Origin: Moryella indoligenes
Lineage (GTDB): Bacteria > Bacillota > Clostridia > Lachnospirales > Lachnospiraceae
Reading direction: 5' to 3'
NCBI RefSeq assembly: GCF_030812885.1
Contig: NZ_JAUSTO010000003.1
Span: 124,001 to 188,000, forward strand
DNA: 64,000 nucleotides
Below the pieces are notes generated by a model that was not told the origin of the DNA, searched no databases, and was given only the letters and a program-made list of their open reading frames with translations. Shown here piece after piece: positions 1 through 10,700 of the stretch (positions are counted from its first letter, which is position 1; each line of letters begins with the position of its first letter). The translations under genes and the position numbers were made by a program.

Positions 1-376
1 CGGCACGAGAGCTGCGCTCCAAAACAGCTCCGGGCTCCTGAAAAAGAGTGCGGATGCACTGGAGAGCAATACAAAATTCCGGGAAGCAAAGCAGAGCCTG
101 AATGATCTGGTCGATGATAAGTGGGACGAGCACACCGGCGATAAGACCAATCTCTTCCGCCTGGATGCAGATGCGGCCGCCGAATCCCTGACCTCCCCGC
201 AGAACCAGAATGTCTCCACAGTCTCTGTCCTCATCCGCAGTGCGGAGATCAAGGCGGAGGAGGAGGAGAATCACCTTCACTCCGGAGATGACCGGGACCA
301 CAGAAGCGTGCTGCAGCGCATTGCCCAGATGTTTCGGGATCTCTGGCACGCGCTCACCGGCTGGATGAAGCATTAA
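1..376 (+). CDS. C-terminal part of an unknown protein upstream of the MMPL exporter
   Basis: The reading frame is open from base 2 to a TAA at 374-376, giving about 124 residues of the C-terminus; the start lies outside the window. The visible part is charged and hydrophilic (runs rich in Lys, Asp and Glu, including an EIKAEEEEN stretch) and ends in an aromatic amphipathic tail, MFRDLWHALTGWMKH. There are no membrane segments in this part. The stop is 13 bases before the ATG of the MMPL transporter and the AGGAGG ribosome site of that gene directly follows the stop, so the two are co-transcribed. A conserved partner of the exporter (membrane-anchored or periplasm-facing accessory protein) is a reasonable inference from context, but no domain is recognised. 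Confidence 0.7.
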   Translation, partial: GTRAALQNSSGLLKKSADALESNTKFREAKQSLNDLVDDKWDEHTGDKTNLFRLDADAAAESLTSPQNQNVSTVSVLIRSAEIKAEEEENHLHSGDDRDHRSVLQRIAQMFRDLWHALTGWMKH

Positions 377-389
377 GGAGGCAGCTGTC

Positions 390-2489
390 ATGATAAAAAA
401 ACTTGCGCGCTGGCTCACCCAGCGTCCGAAATTCATCATCCTCGCCGCCCTGCTTCTCACCATTCCCTCGATCCTCGGCTACATCGGCACCAGAACCAAC
501 TATGATGTGCTCTCCTATCTGCCGGAGAATGTGCGCTCTGTGGAGGGGGAGCGCCTGCTCGAGGATCCCTTCAAGGCTGCTGCAACCAGCATGATTGTTG
601 TGGAGGGAATGCCTCCGAAGTATACAGACGATCTGCTCTCCAGAATCAAAAAACTGGATCACGTGGGCAATGCCTTCTGGATCTCTGACAGTCTCGGAAT
701 TCAGGTCCCGACCTCACTCTTCCCCTCCGAGCTCCAGAAGAACTTCTTCAGCGGAGAGGCTACCATGATGATCGTCCAGTTCGAGACAAATCTCTCCTCG
801 GACGACACGATGAACGCCATCGTTGAGATACGAAAGCTCATGAATGAGCGCTGCTTTGTGGCGGGGATGTCCGCCATGGTCGAGGATATCAAGGAACTGG
901 TGATTGCAGAGCTTCCGATCTATACGGTGATTGCAGTGCTGCTCACACTGATCGTGCTCTTTCTGAGCTTCGAATCCTACGCAATGCCGCCGATTCTTTT
1001 AAGCTGCATAGGCCTCGCCGTGATCTACAACATGGGCTCAAATATTTTCTTCGGACAGATCTCCTACATCACAAAGGCGATCGCCGCAATATTGCAGCTC
1101 GGCGTCACGATGGACTACTCCATCTTTCTGTACCGGCGCTACGAAGAGGAGAAAGCCAGACATGAGGATATCCGGGACGCCATGGCCGAAGCCATGGCAG
1201 CGGCCTTCTCGGCGCTCTCCGGCAGCTCGCTCACAACCATCGCGGGCTTTCTGGCTCTCTGCGCCATGCGCTTCACCATGGGGCGGGACATGGGCATCGT
1301 GATGGCAAAGGGTGTGGTGCTCGGTATCGTCTGCGTAATCTTCATTCTTCCCTGTTTTGTTCTGGTCTTTAACCGCCAGATCGAGCAGTATAAGCACAAA
1401 AATCTCTTTCCGGACTTCACGGGGATGAACCGCTGGATACTCCGGCACCGCAGAGCGTGGATACTCGCCTTCCTCCTCTGCCTCTACCCGGCATGGTACT
1501 CACAGACGCACACAAATATCTATTACCAGATCTCCCGCTCGCTCCCGAGCTCCCTGCCCTCGCTCACCTCAAATGCGAAGCTGAAGGAGGATTTCAGCAT
1601 GTCCACGCAGCACGTTGTGATCCTCTCCTCGGACATCGACAACGGGACACTCGGAGAGCTGGAGGACGGTCTCGATGCCATACCCGGCATCAGCCATGTG
1701 CTCTCTTACCACAGTCTCATCGGCAATGGCGTGCCGGATTTCTTCTTGCCGAAGAAAATACGCGATATCTTCAAGTCCGATGAGTATCAGCTCATGATGC
1801 TCATCTCCGACTTCGATCCCGCGACCAATGAGATGAAAGAGCAGCTGAAGCAGGTGAGCGAGCTCGTGTACCGCTATGACCCGAATGCCTACCTGACCGG
1901 GGAATCCGCCATGACGGAGGATCTTCGCACAGTCTTCACGCAGGACAATGTGACGACCAATTATCTCTCTATTGCGGCGATCTTTGTGATCGTTATGATG
2001 ATCTTCCGCTCAGTCAGCATTCCCTTCGCCCTGATCCTCGCGATCGAGCTCGCAATCTATATCAATCAGGGGCTGTGCTACTGGATGGGAAGCTCCATCT
2101 CCTTCATAGCTCCCATCCTGATCAGCGCGATTCAGCTCGGCGCGACCGTGGACTACGCGATACTTGTGAGCTCCCGCTTTCAGGAGGAGATCCGAAACGG
2201 GAAGGACAGAATGGAGGCTGCACTCCTCGCGGGCAGCACCTCGGATGCCTCCATCATCACCAGCGCACTCGGAATGTTCTCTGCGACCGTCGGCGTCGCC
2301 TTCGTCTCCCGCATGTACCTGATCCGGGAGGTATGTATGCTGCTGGCGCGCGGCGCGCTGATCAGCGCCTTCATAGTCGCCTTCATGCTGCCCTGCATTC
2401 TCTATGAGCTGGAGCCCCTGTTCAGCCGCACCACCATGAACTGGGACACGCTTCCGAAACCGAAAGCAAAAGAGAAGCCGGCCAAGTAA
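390..2489 (+). CDS. MMPL/RND family transporter
   Basis: A 699-residue integral membrane exporter of the MMPL (RND superfamily) type, the class that moves lipids or hydrophobic compounds outward using the ion gradient. It shows the expected duplicated layout: one N-terminal membrane segment (about residues 15-33), an extracytoplasmic domain, a five-helix bundle (about 170-330), a short linker, a second single helix (about 350), a second external domain, and a second bundle (about 525-680). Each bundle carries the family's proton-relay Asp motif: GVTMDYSIFLYRRYEEE in the first and GATVDYAILVSSRFQEE in the second. The start ATG is 8 bases after AGGAGG. A strong hairpin terminator follows at 2594-2628. 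The substrate cannot be told from the sequence. Confidence 0.9.
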   Translation: MIKKLARWLTQRPKFIILAALLLTIPSILGYIGTRTNYDVLSYLPENVRSVEGERLLEDPFKAAATSMIVVEGMPPKYTDDLLSRIKKLDHVGNAFWISDSLGIQVPTSLFPSELQKNFFSGEATMMIVQFETNLSSDDTMNAIVEIRKLMNERCFVAGMSAMVEDIKELVIAELPIYTVIAVLLTLIVLFLSFESYAMPPILLSCIGLAVIYNMGSNIFFGQISYITKAIAAILQLGVTMDYSIFLYRRYEEEKARHEDIRDAMAEAMAAAFSALSGSSLTTIAGFLALCAMRFTMGRDMGIVMAKGVVLGIVCVIFILPCFVLVFNRQIEQYKHKNLFPDFTGMNRWILRHRRAWILAFLLCLYPAWYSQTHTNIYYQISRSLPSSLPSLTSNAKLKEDFSMSTQHVVILSSDIDNGTLGELEDGLDAIPGISHVLSYHSLIGNGVPDFFLPKKIRDIFKSDEYQLMMLISDFDPATNEMKEQLKQVSELVYRYDPNAYLTGESAMTEDLRTVFTQDNVTTNYLSIAAIFVIVMMIFRSVSIPFALILAIELAIYINQGLCYWMGSSISFIAPILISAIQLGATVDYAILVSSRFQEEIRNGKDRMEAALLAGSTSDASIITSALGMFSATVGVAFVSRMYLIREVCMLLARGALISAFIVAFMLPCILYELEPLFSRTTMNWDTLPKPKAKEKPAK

Positions 2490-2739
2490 AGTCTGGCAAG
2501 CATCAATCGAGTAGGAGGCTGTTAACTTCTCTCAGGTGCTTCAGGAAGCTCTAAAATCAAAGCTGCACGTCGATTGAAAAGGCCATACTTGATAAGAGGG
2601 GCGTCTCCGAAATGGAGACGCCCCTCTTGTCCTCTTCAATTCTGATCCACGCAGAGAACCACTTTTCAGCAGCTCCCTGCGCCTCTGCAGTCTGCCATAA
2701 CAGCATCCTGCTTCTCTCACACTTCTGTTTTATGCAGCC
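2490..2739. other. Intergenic stretch between convergent genes
   Basis: About 250 bases with no credible ORF. It contains the MMPL terminator (2594-2628) and, before it, an 8-bp inverted repeat TCAATCGA (2503-2510) / TCGATTGA (2570-2577) bracketing 59 bases. The bracketed piece shows no coding potential; it might be a fold in the 3' untranslated region or the remnant of a small repeat element. Confidence 0.5.
2594..2628 (+). terminator. Strong hairpin terminator after the MMPL gene
   Basis: A perfect 15-bp stem (arm AAGAGGGGCGTCTCC, 5-base loop GAAAT), lying between the convergent MMPL and surface-protein genes. The arms begin with AA and end with TT, so it may act in both directions, though the T run is short. 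Confidence 0.8.
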
Positions 2740-5700
2740 TTACGGTGTCTCTCTGATCCACGCGCCGCTCTCATCCACACGATAGCCGTCCGGCGTCTGC
2801 TCACCCGCATACATAGCACCCAGCGGGCGACTCTGTCCGTTGCGGTACTCCCATCGCTCCGTCTCAGCATTCCAGAACCAGGTCTGTTCCGGTGTGTGCG
2901 GGTTCAGGAAGTACCACTTCCCGTCAATCTTCTGCCAGCCGGTCACCATTGCGCCGTCCAGGAGATTCAGATAATACCAGTTCCCATCGTTTGCGTCGTG
3001 ATGCCAGCCCTTTATGAGTCCTCCGAACCAGCCGTCATGGACGGCAGACAGGAAGTACCAGCTTCCCGCTGCGTCTCTGTACCAGCCGCTGTCCATCACG
3101 CCATCCGCATCAAAATGATAGGTGTAGACCTTTGATACGCCTCCGAAGGTGTAGACGATATCCGCCCACTGATCCTTCAGCCGATTTCCGGCAGACGTCA
3201 CAAATGCCCAGCCATGCTTCGCAGGATCAAAATTGTCCCAGTTTCCGTCGGTTCCGCTGCGGTAGGCACTTCTGACTCCCGGTCCGGCACTCGCAGCGAT
3301 GCTCCGGGAGACGCCGCCTCCGCCGCCTCCGCCGCCACTATGCCCGCCGCTTCCGCCAGGCGTCGGTGGGGTGGGCGGAACAGGTTCCGGAGGAGTGGGC
3401 CCGGGCGGTGTCGGGTTAGCTGTTGTAATTCTGTCCACAAGCTCCTTCAGCGCGTTATACTCCGCTTCCAGCTCCGCTATTGTCGGTCTCGGCAAGTGTG
3501 TCCGCACAGCATTGGCATGTGCGATCGCCTGGGTCAGATCCTCTCTGTCCTCCGGGGATACATTCCCGTTCGTGCTCAGTGCACTCGCAACATCCGTCTC
3601 TCTTTTCAGCTTTTCGCATGCTGCCTGCCAGGCTGAATCGTCCGCCGGAGCGTACAGCGCATAGAGCGTCAGATTCCGCTTCACTTCATCCGTCACGTCA
3701 TAGTTCGGAGCTGATGCAGAGTTGGACTTTTTAATTCCCTCCAGCTCATACTCAATGCCTGTCGCCGGATCGGTCCATATGGTTTTCAGATCACTCCAAA
3801 TGTCCATGTAATTTTCAGCATCCTCAAGGCTCTCGCCCTGACGGACCTTCAGTCTGTGAACCGTGCCGCGCTTTGTATCTTCGATCGTAACGATATAGGC
3901 CTTGCTGTAGCTTAAAACTACGGTATCTCCGATATTTGCGAGGAAGTGGAACACTCCCCGGAAACCGGAATCCTCCTCGTTCGGATCCGGCTTCATTGAA
4001 AGCTCCTCAAACGTGAGCTCTCCTGCCGTATCCGTGGACTGTCTCCAGAGCTTATAGTCCATGCCGCCGAGGAGACTCTCGTCAATCCTTGCGAGCACAT
4101 TTACCTCTGCATTGCTGCCGGAGGCGGGAAGCGGCTTGTTTACGCCATTCACTGCACGAGTCAGACCAAGCTTTACGCTCCACGGGAACTTCAGCTTTTC
4201 CTCTCCGGTTTTCTCTCTAAGCGCATTCGATACCGATGCCGCAACGCTCCTCCGGTCAAAGTGCACTGTGTAGGCGAGCTCTGTGTTCAGAACTGAAAGT
4301 GCCGCTTCGTCCGTCGGATTGCTGATCAGTGCTGTTCTGAGCTTCTCAATCGCACCTTCCTCCGGATTCAATGCGAACCTTCCGTCCTTCGGCGCGTAAT
4401 CCAGCGTCGCAGCAGAGGTCGCCGACGGAGTATTATAGGTGGCCTGCAGAACCACCGCTCCTCTCGGCATGGTGACGGTCTGATTCCGCCGGTCGCGGTG
4501 CTGGATCGTCATGCCGCCGATCAGAATATTCCACTTGCGGAACGCGTTGCCGTCTGCATCCGCTGCATCTGCGTCAATCTTGATCCGGTCACCCTCCCGG
4601 ACTGTCACCTCGGTCTCATCGTCCCCGATCGCGATGACATTTCCGTTTCTCGTGATCTCCGTCACTCTGCCGCCGTCAAGAAGCCGAAGCACATATGTGC
4701 TCTCAGCAGCGCTCTGCGTTCCGGTGACTGTAACGGTGCTTCCCATGGGCTGCTTCTCCTCCGGCGTCTCACTTCCGGAGGCAGTCCGCGCCACCACTGT
4801 GTAGGTCGTGTTCGGATCAAGCCCCGTAAACTCCACGGTCTGCGGGCTTCCGGACGGCGCCTTCCAGCCATCTGCAGCTCCCTCCTGCGCAACGATATTT
4901 CCGTCCGCGTCAAGAAGTGCATACACGGTGTCCGTAGCAGCAGGCGTCACGGTGAGCTTCTTTTTGTCCGCCGCCAGCGGATCGCTGTCAACGGAGTAAT
5001 TATTTCCGAGCGCCGGAACCACCGCGAGCGCAGGCTGACTCCGCTTGTCCGGATCGACAGTCTGAATGTTATCAAGATTCCACGTGTCCTGATGCTCCTC
5101 AAGTTCATAGACAAAATACTGCTCGCAGACCGGAAGTCCTGTGAAGGCGCCGTTCTGCAGCGCGCTGCCGCTCTGCACGGCGATGATATTCCCATATCTG
5201 TCGGTAAGTGCATATTTGCGGTTCTCATTCGGCGCACTGACCACAACTCTTCCGCTTCCGTTCGACGTCACGCCGCCGGAGGCATCCGGAATTGCGAGGA
5301 GGTGGTCATCCGGCAGCGCATTGAACCTTGTGAAGCGGAAGGTATAAGTCTGATTCGCGAGAATCAAAGCGTCCGGGTCCACCATCGGCTCGCCTGCCTC
5401 GTTGTACCACTTGTCGTTCTGATACAGCGCATCCGGCGACGGTATCGGAAGCATGAGATCGCTCCATTTCGTGCCGCGCGGCACATGTGCCGTCTGCTTT
5501 CCGGAAATGCTTCCGTGGCTTCCCGCCACAAAGCTTAAATCAAACCAATCCTCCTCAGTCTCCTCGAACACTGAGATCAGGCGCAGATCCCCGTCCAGAT
5601 CTATATCTTCGGAGAGCTTGTCTCCCACGGGCTTGCCGGAGGCATCCGCCTTATACCAGCCCTTGAACCTGTAGTTCGGATCTGCATCCGTGCTGATGTT

Positions 5701-7275
5701 CTTAGTCAGGACAGAGAGCTTCTGCGCTCCCTTCGGGAAGGACTTCGGCTCAACGGGTCCGCTATTTGTACCGTGCGCTCCGGACGCGTAGGTCACGCGC
5801 GCCCAGTTCTCGGTGTCACTTAAGTCCTCAAGATAGGTGACATCAATACTGCCGGAACCGTTCTGGAGCTTAAACTTAAAGTTCTCATAGCCCTCCTTCG
5901 GATTCTGCATTGGCACAAAATTCGCATTCGGAGAGAAGGTAATATTCGGCGGATAGGTGTAGCCGCTCTGCTTCGGAACAGGCACCTCGTGCTCGTCGAG
6001 GAAATTGAAATGATACGTCGCACTGCCATCCGTGCCGATATTTTTCATCAGCTCTCCATGGTTGTCACGATAATGCACAACAACATCAGATGTGAACTCC
6101 GGATCCAGCCTGTACGTATAGCGGATCCTCACCTTCTGGTTCGGCATCTTTCCTCTGAATTCACCCGTGGTCTTATTCAGGCTGTCATCAGACACCGCAT
6201 AGACATGCTCCGCCTTTTTCGGCTCCTTTCCCTCAAGCAGCTCCGCGCCCTGAAACGCATAGGCAGTTATACTGTCCGGAGTCTTTGAAACCTCGTCCTC
6301 TGCGGAGTAGCCCTTGCGCTCCGGGCTTTTGATCGTGTGGCCATCTACATCCACATACTCCACCTCAAAGGCGAATTTCACCTGATCATTCGGCTTGTAG
6401 CGGTACGCCACTGTAAGGTCATCGTTCGGCATGACGCCCGTCAGATTGTTGCTCGCATTCAGCTTCGCAGCTTCCGGTTCGATGCTTCCCGCACCGGAGG
6501 CCTCTCCGAACCCTCTCTTTTTATTGTTCTTGATCAGCACGTCCTGAAGCTTATAGCCGGGGATATCTCTCCGGTAGGTGGCGGAAACCCCCTGATTCGC
6601 AGTCACCTTTGTCGGACCGTCCTTTTTGAACGCGTGTATCTCAGGGTCTGTATCATCCGCGATAATCGCATCCACGCCTTTCTGCCCGTTCCGCGTTTTG
6701 TTAAGATCGCGATAATGCATAACAGTAAAGTCAAACTGATCCGCGCTGTCTCCTGTCCACCTCGCCGTGTAGGTGGTGGGAGTGGTGTAGGAAAAGTGTG
6801 CGGGAAGATTCAAAAGCCTGTTGCCATCACTGTCAAACCAGCCGTCAAAGCGGTAGCCCGGCCATGCCGGGATGGTTGCTCCATCCCCACGAAGCTTCGG
6901 GAGCACCGGTCTCAAAACTGTTCCGCCACCGTTGGGGTGCTGCGCTTCCTGCGTAGCAATTCCACCAAAATCAGTTGACTCTGTCAGCGCGTGTCCCGCC
7001 TTTCCGTGCGCAACAGAGAGCTTTTTTCCGCCCTCTGTCTCCTGCGGGAGATCTCCATAGCTATCCTTCGTTCCATCCGTCCAGTAAAATTGACCATTCT
7101 GCTGATCCTTGGCCTTGAGATCCGGCCCGATCCCCGGATCAAAGCGAATCACGGCGTCGCCTCCGTATGGCAGCGCATACGCATACGCCGGCAGGGCCGG
7201 GGCTGTCATGGTGATCGCCATGACAGCCGCCAGAGCTGCGGCGAAGCGCGCTCTGATGCGTCTTCGTATTTTCAT
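2740..7275 (-). CDS. Large secreted surface protein with InlB/MucBP-like repeats and C-terminal cell-wall-binding repeats
   Basis: A 1511-residue secreted surface protein, last gene of the surface operon. An Arg-rich start followed by a hydrophobic core and an AYA site forms a signal peptide (about residues 1-35). Then come beta-grasp repeats: a Flg_new/InlB B-type unit (GYRFDGWFDSDGNRLLNLPA), several MucBP-like units (VMHYRDLN, FEVEYVDVDG, VVHYRDNHGE) and further beta-sandwich-like regions with DKYGNI/DADGNI motifs. A Pro-rich then Gly-rich linker (about 1275-1315) precedes about 150 residues of glucan/choline-binding type repeats (GWYRDAAGSWYFL, GWQKIDGKWYFL). There is no LPXTG, so anchoring is probably non-covalent. 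An in-frame GTG lies 24 bases upstream, but the ATG at 7275 has GAGGAGG at good distance and is chosen. It is the intact sister of the interrupted gene upstream. Confidence 0.85.
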   Translation of the reverse strand: MKIRRRIRARFAAALAAVMAITMTAPALPAYAYALPYGGDAVIRFDPGIGPDLKAKDQQNGQFYWTDGTKDSYGDLPQETEGGKKLSVAHGKAGHALTESTDFGGIATQEAQHPNGGGTVLRPVLPKLRGDGATIPAWPGYRFDGWFDSDGNRLLNLPAHFSYTTPTTYTARWTGDSADQFDFTVMHYRDLNKTRNGQKGVDAIIADDTDPEIHAFKKDGPTKVTANQGVSATYRRDIPGYKLQDVLIKNNKKRGFGEASGAGSIEPEAAKLNASNNLTGVMPNDDLTVAYRYKPNDQVKFAFEVEYVDVDGHTIKSPERKGYSAEDEVSKTPDSITAYAFQGAELLEGKEPKKAEHVYAVSDDSLNKTTGEFRGKMPNQKVRIRYTYRLDPEFTSDVVVHYRDNHGELMKNIGTDGSATYHFNFLDEHEVPVPKQSGYTYPPNITFSPNANFVPMQNPKEGYENFKFKLQNGSGSIDVTYLEDLSDTENWARVTYASGAHGTNSGPVEPKSFPKGAQKLSVLTKNISTDADPNYRFKGWYKADASGKPVGDKLSEDIDLDGDLRLISVFEETEEDWFDLSFVAGSHGSISGKQTAHVPRGTKWSDLMLPIPSPDALYQNDKWYNEAGEPMVDPDALILANQTYTFRFTRFNALPDDHLLAIPDASGGVTSNGSGRVVVSAPNENRKYALTDRYGNIIAVQSGSALQNGAFTGLPVCEQYFVYELEEHQDTWNLDNIQTVDPDKRSQPALAVVPALGNNYSVDSDPLAADKKKLTVTPAATDTVYALLDADGNIVAQEGAADGWKAPSGSPQTVEFTGLDPNTTYTVVARTASGSETPEEKQPMGSTVTVTGTQSAAESTYVLRLLDGGRVTEITRNGNVIAIGDDETEVTVREGDRIKIDADAADADGNAFRKWNILIGGMTIQHRDRRNQTVTMPRGAVVLQATYNTPSATSAATLDYAPKDGRFALNPEEGAIEKLRTALISNPTDEAALSVLNTELAYTVHFDRRSVAASVSNALREKTGEEKLKFPWSVKLGLTRAVNGVNKPLPASGSNAEVNVLARIDESLLGGMDYKLWRQSTDTAGELTFEELSMKPDPNEEDSGFRGVFHFLANIGDTVVLSYSKAYIVTIEDTKRGTVHRLKVRQGESLEDAENYMDIWSDLKTIWTDPATGIEYELEGIKKSNSASAPNYDVTDEVKRNLTLYALYAPADDSAWQAACEKLKRETDVASALSTNGNVSPEDREDLTQAIAHANAVRTHLPRPTIAELEAEYNALKELVDRITTANPTPPGPTPPEPVPPTPPTPGGSGGHSGGGGGGGGVSRSIAASAGPGVRSAYRSGTDGNWDNFDPAKHGWAFVTSAGNRLKDQWADIVYTFGGVSKVYTYHFDADGVMDSGWYRDAAGSWYFLSAVHDGWFGGLIKGWHHDANDGNWYYLNLLDGAMVTGWQKIDGKWYFLNPHTPEQTWFWNAETERWEYRNGQSRPLGAMYAGEQTPDGYRVDESGAWIRETP

Positions 7276-7286
7276 CCTGCTCCTCC

Positions 7287-7739
7287 TCATCTGATCCACG
7301 CGCCGTCGCCGTTTACACGGTAGCCGTCCGGCGTTGTCTCGTCCTCAAACATGGAACCCAGCGGTCTTCTGTCATTTCCGAGATAGAACCACTTCTCCGC
7401 CGTCCAGTCGTACTGCCAGGTTTCGCCGCTGTTCTGTGGTGCGAAGTAGTACCACTTTCCGTCGATGAGCACCCAGCCCGTCGCCATCTTTCCGCTCACA
7501 GGATCAAGATAATACCAGTGTCTGTCGTCCCTGTCATAGTGCCAGCCGGTCTTCATCTTTCCAAACCAGCCGTCATGGACGGTGTCGCAGTAGTACCATT
7601 CCTGCGCCTCATCGCGGAACCAGCCGGAATCCATGAGGCCGTGAGAGTTGAAGTGATACCAGCCGTTTCGGTTTATATCTCCGTTCGCGTAATCGAGCTT
7701 CGCCCAGCGGCTGGTCAGGCGAATGCCTCCATTCAGCAC
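7287..7739 (-). pseudogene. Cell-wall-binding tail cut off from the upstream giant surface protein by an in-frame TGA
   Basis: About 150 residues of cell-wall-binding repeats (GWFRDEAQEWYYC, GWHYDRDDRHWYYLD, GWVLIDGKWYYF) ending TPDGYRVNGDGAWIR, closely matching the C-terminus of the downstream sister protein. It lies in the same frame as the gene ending at 7746. The stop TGA at 7746-7748 sits where the sister has Trp (KHE-stop-AFV here against KHGWAFV there), so a single base change (TGG to TGA) separates tail from body. A GTG at 7737-7739 could restart translation, but no ribosome site or signal peptide precedes it. Its own stop is 11 bases before the next gene's ATG. It may be a nonsense mutation, a sequencing error or a read-through site. 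Confidence 0.75.
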
Positions 7740-7745
7740 GAAGGC

Positions 7746-10700
7746 TCACTCGTGCTTCTCCGCGTCCACAAGCTCCCAGTTTCCATTGGTTCCGACCACA
7801 TAATTTCTGGCGTTCTCGGGGACATAGGGAACACTCCTCGTTCCCGCGCCTCTTCCGCCGCCACCGCCGCCGCTTCCGCCGCCGCTTCTGTGGGTGGTGA
7901 TATCATCATAGTGCTTATAGCGGTTATCCAGCTGATCGTCGTAGGTCTTCATGAAGTTCTTCAGTTCGCTCAGAAGATCCTCAAGCTCATTCTGCGTCAG
8001 CCTTCTCGGTTCGGTCTGTTCAAACTTTCTCACGACATCGTCTATCTTATCCAGAATCTCTCCGGTCTCCTTCCTCTTTAAGAAGAAGTCGTCCGCCCTT
8101 CGCATCGCTTCCTGAATCGCCTTGTCCAGAGCCTTCCGCGCCTCGGTCACTTCCTTCTTATTGTCCTCGTAGAAGGCGTAGACATAGCTTCTCTTCCCGA
8201 TCGGATCGCCCGGATCAAAGGCCCTCATTCTGTCCTTTCTCCGGCTCCAGCCCTTGTAGAGGTAATAGACACCCTCCGTGCTCGTGAAATCGGGTTTCGG
8301 ATCCTCCACCTGACCGTAATCGCCGTTTGGATAATCCGGATTTCCCACTGTATCCTCCGGTGAATCACCCTTTCGCAGCTTGAAGGTATACTGCGGCTGT
8401 GTCTCGGAGTGCTCGTTGATAAAGGTGAGGCGGAACGCCTTCGAGTAGGTCAGGACATAGCGCGCGCCATCTCTTGCCGTAAAGGTGAAGAGTCCTCCGC
8501 TCTCCTCCGGATCCTCACTCAGAGTAACCTCCTCCACAAGGTAGTTCGTCGGATCAGCCGGATCCTTCCGGTACTCATAGAGCGCGTAATCCATCATGTC
8601 CACATCTTCCTTGTCGAGCTGCACATAGGTGTTGAACTGTGCATTGGAGGGCGTGGTCCGCTTCACTCTTCTTCCGTTGACGTAGCGCTCGATATCGACG
8701 CCGAGCTCCCACGCCTCGGTGTAAGCCTTCTTGTGTGAGCTGTGCTCATAATCATTGAACTCCCTCACCGCATCGGAGACATTCTTCCTGACCTTTCCCT
8801 TTCTGTACACCACCTTGTAGATGACTTCCGCCTTGTTCTTCTTCATCAGCACGCGATCCGCGTCCGTGGTGAGACTGTCCTCAAGATCCTCGATCTCGTC
8901 GGGATCAAGCGCCATCTCGCCCGGATTTCCGCCCCGGACCTCATCCGTGACAGTCGCATTGCTCGAAGAGCCTCTCTGGTACTCCGCTGTTAACACCACA
9001 TTGGTATCCGGCATCGCAAAGCCGAACGCAAGATTCTTCAGCTTTGAGCCGATTCCGGAGACCGCACCGACCAGCACCCTCCAGAAGCGGAAGCTGTGGC
9101 CTGCGCCGTCCGCTGCCTCCGCAGAGACCTGAACGGCATCTCCTCTGTGCGCCTCATCATAGCGGGGGGCGCCGACTGCGTTGTCTCCGACGCTCACCAC
9201 CTCTCCGTTCACCGTCTGCACGATGAACTTCGGAATCTCCAGCTCACCGCCCGGATCCATCGTGAGATCTGTGCCGTCCGGCCGCTTATCCTCCGCCGCT
9301 ATGCCGCTCTGTCCCTTCGGCCGCGCGACAACCGTGTATTTTCCGCCATGATCCAGGCCCGGGAAGACAACTTTTCCGGGATTCCCCGCCGGGGTCTGCC
9401 AGCCGCCCTCGCCGCTCTCCGGCGTATGCACCACATTTCCGCTCTCGTCAAGAATTGCGTAGTCCGCATCCTTATCCGCCGGTTCAATGGTCAGGACTGT
9501 CTTCCCCTCATTCTCCGTGTCGTAGCTGATCTGGTAGTTATGCTCAACCACCGGCACCAGGACTTCCGTCGGATTTCCGAGCATCCCGCTCGCACCGGAG
9601 ACATGGCCTCCCGGAGCGGCGTCGGTATCTCCGGACGCCTCATAGACCTGATACCTTGTTCCCGGATAGAGATCGTTAAAGATCACCCTTCCCGTAATGC
9701 TTCCATTCTGAACACCCAGGATATTCCCGGCCATGTCGGTGATGATGTATTTATAGCCCGGCTTCGTATCGAAGGCCGTGACTCTGCCCCGTCCGTCCTC
9801 ATCAAGACTTCCCGCGGCATCCACATCGCCCGCGTTTGTTCCGAAGACATTCGGATCCGGATAGAAGCGGATCGTGTAGGTCTTCCCGTCTGTCAGTGCA
9901 TCGCCATCCTGCATTGCCACGCTGCCGTCGTACCAGCCCCGCACAAGGTAATTCACCTCCGGCGTATAGGCAGGCTTTGCAATGGCTCCCCAGGTATCGT
10001 CGTAGCGCGTGTGAAGCGTCGCCGCGCCGGCCAGCGTTCCGTGATCTCCCGCCTTGAATTTGATATCCACCCACTTCGAGGGTACCTCCTCAAAGTACGC
10101 GAACACTGCGGTATCGCCGTCAAATTTCTGCGTATCGGTAAGCAGGGTCTCACCATTATCCCGATCCAGAGTCTGGTTTCCGTTGCTGTCAATGAACCAG
10201 CCCGCAAAGCGATAGTACTCGCTGTTCGATTTCGCAATTGGCACCAGGCGCTTCTTCCGGATCTGCTCCCAGGTATAGCCCTCGTCCGAACCACCTGCCT
10301 TCAGCACTTTTGCATAGTAGCTGCCGCTGCCGCCGCTCTTCACGTCCGGCGAGACAAGCTTGGACGGATCGTCAGCCGGAGACTCGTTATCATGCGAGAG
10401 CGCTCCCAGCGGTCCGCTGTAATAGCTGATCTTCACCCACTTGTCCGGATCACGGTCATAGGTATAGGTCACTGTGAGGTTGTCCGCCGGCATCTTCGCG
10501 GAGTAGTTATGGTCTCCGTCAAACTGCGCGTTCGGCGCGGCCGGTGCGGCAGCGTGCGTGCTGTGAATATAACCGTACAGCTCCTTGCACTCCGCCTCGA
10601 CAGGCTGATCCGCCTGCTTCCCCGTATCCTCAATGGGTTCGATGATATCCCTCAGGCTGCTGTCATCCGTGTTGTTGTCCTCATAGAGCACCCTGAAGCG

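Noticed and set aside
1..9. The window begins CGGCACGAG, identical to a common cDNA-library linker
   Set aside because: The reading frame continues through it without a break into a protein that is coupled to the MMPL gene, so chance identity is likelier than a cloning artefact.
2503..2577. 8-bp inverted repeats as ends of an insertion element
   Set aside because: Only 59 bases lie between, with no transposase, target duplication or second copy in the window.
7746..7748. TGA read as Trp by an altered genetic code
   Set aside because: TGA ends several intact genes here (for example ispF, rlmB upstream neighbour mrnC, the 3D-domain gene), so the code is standard.
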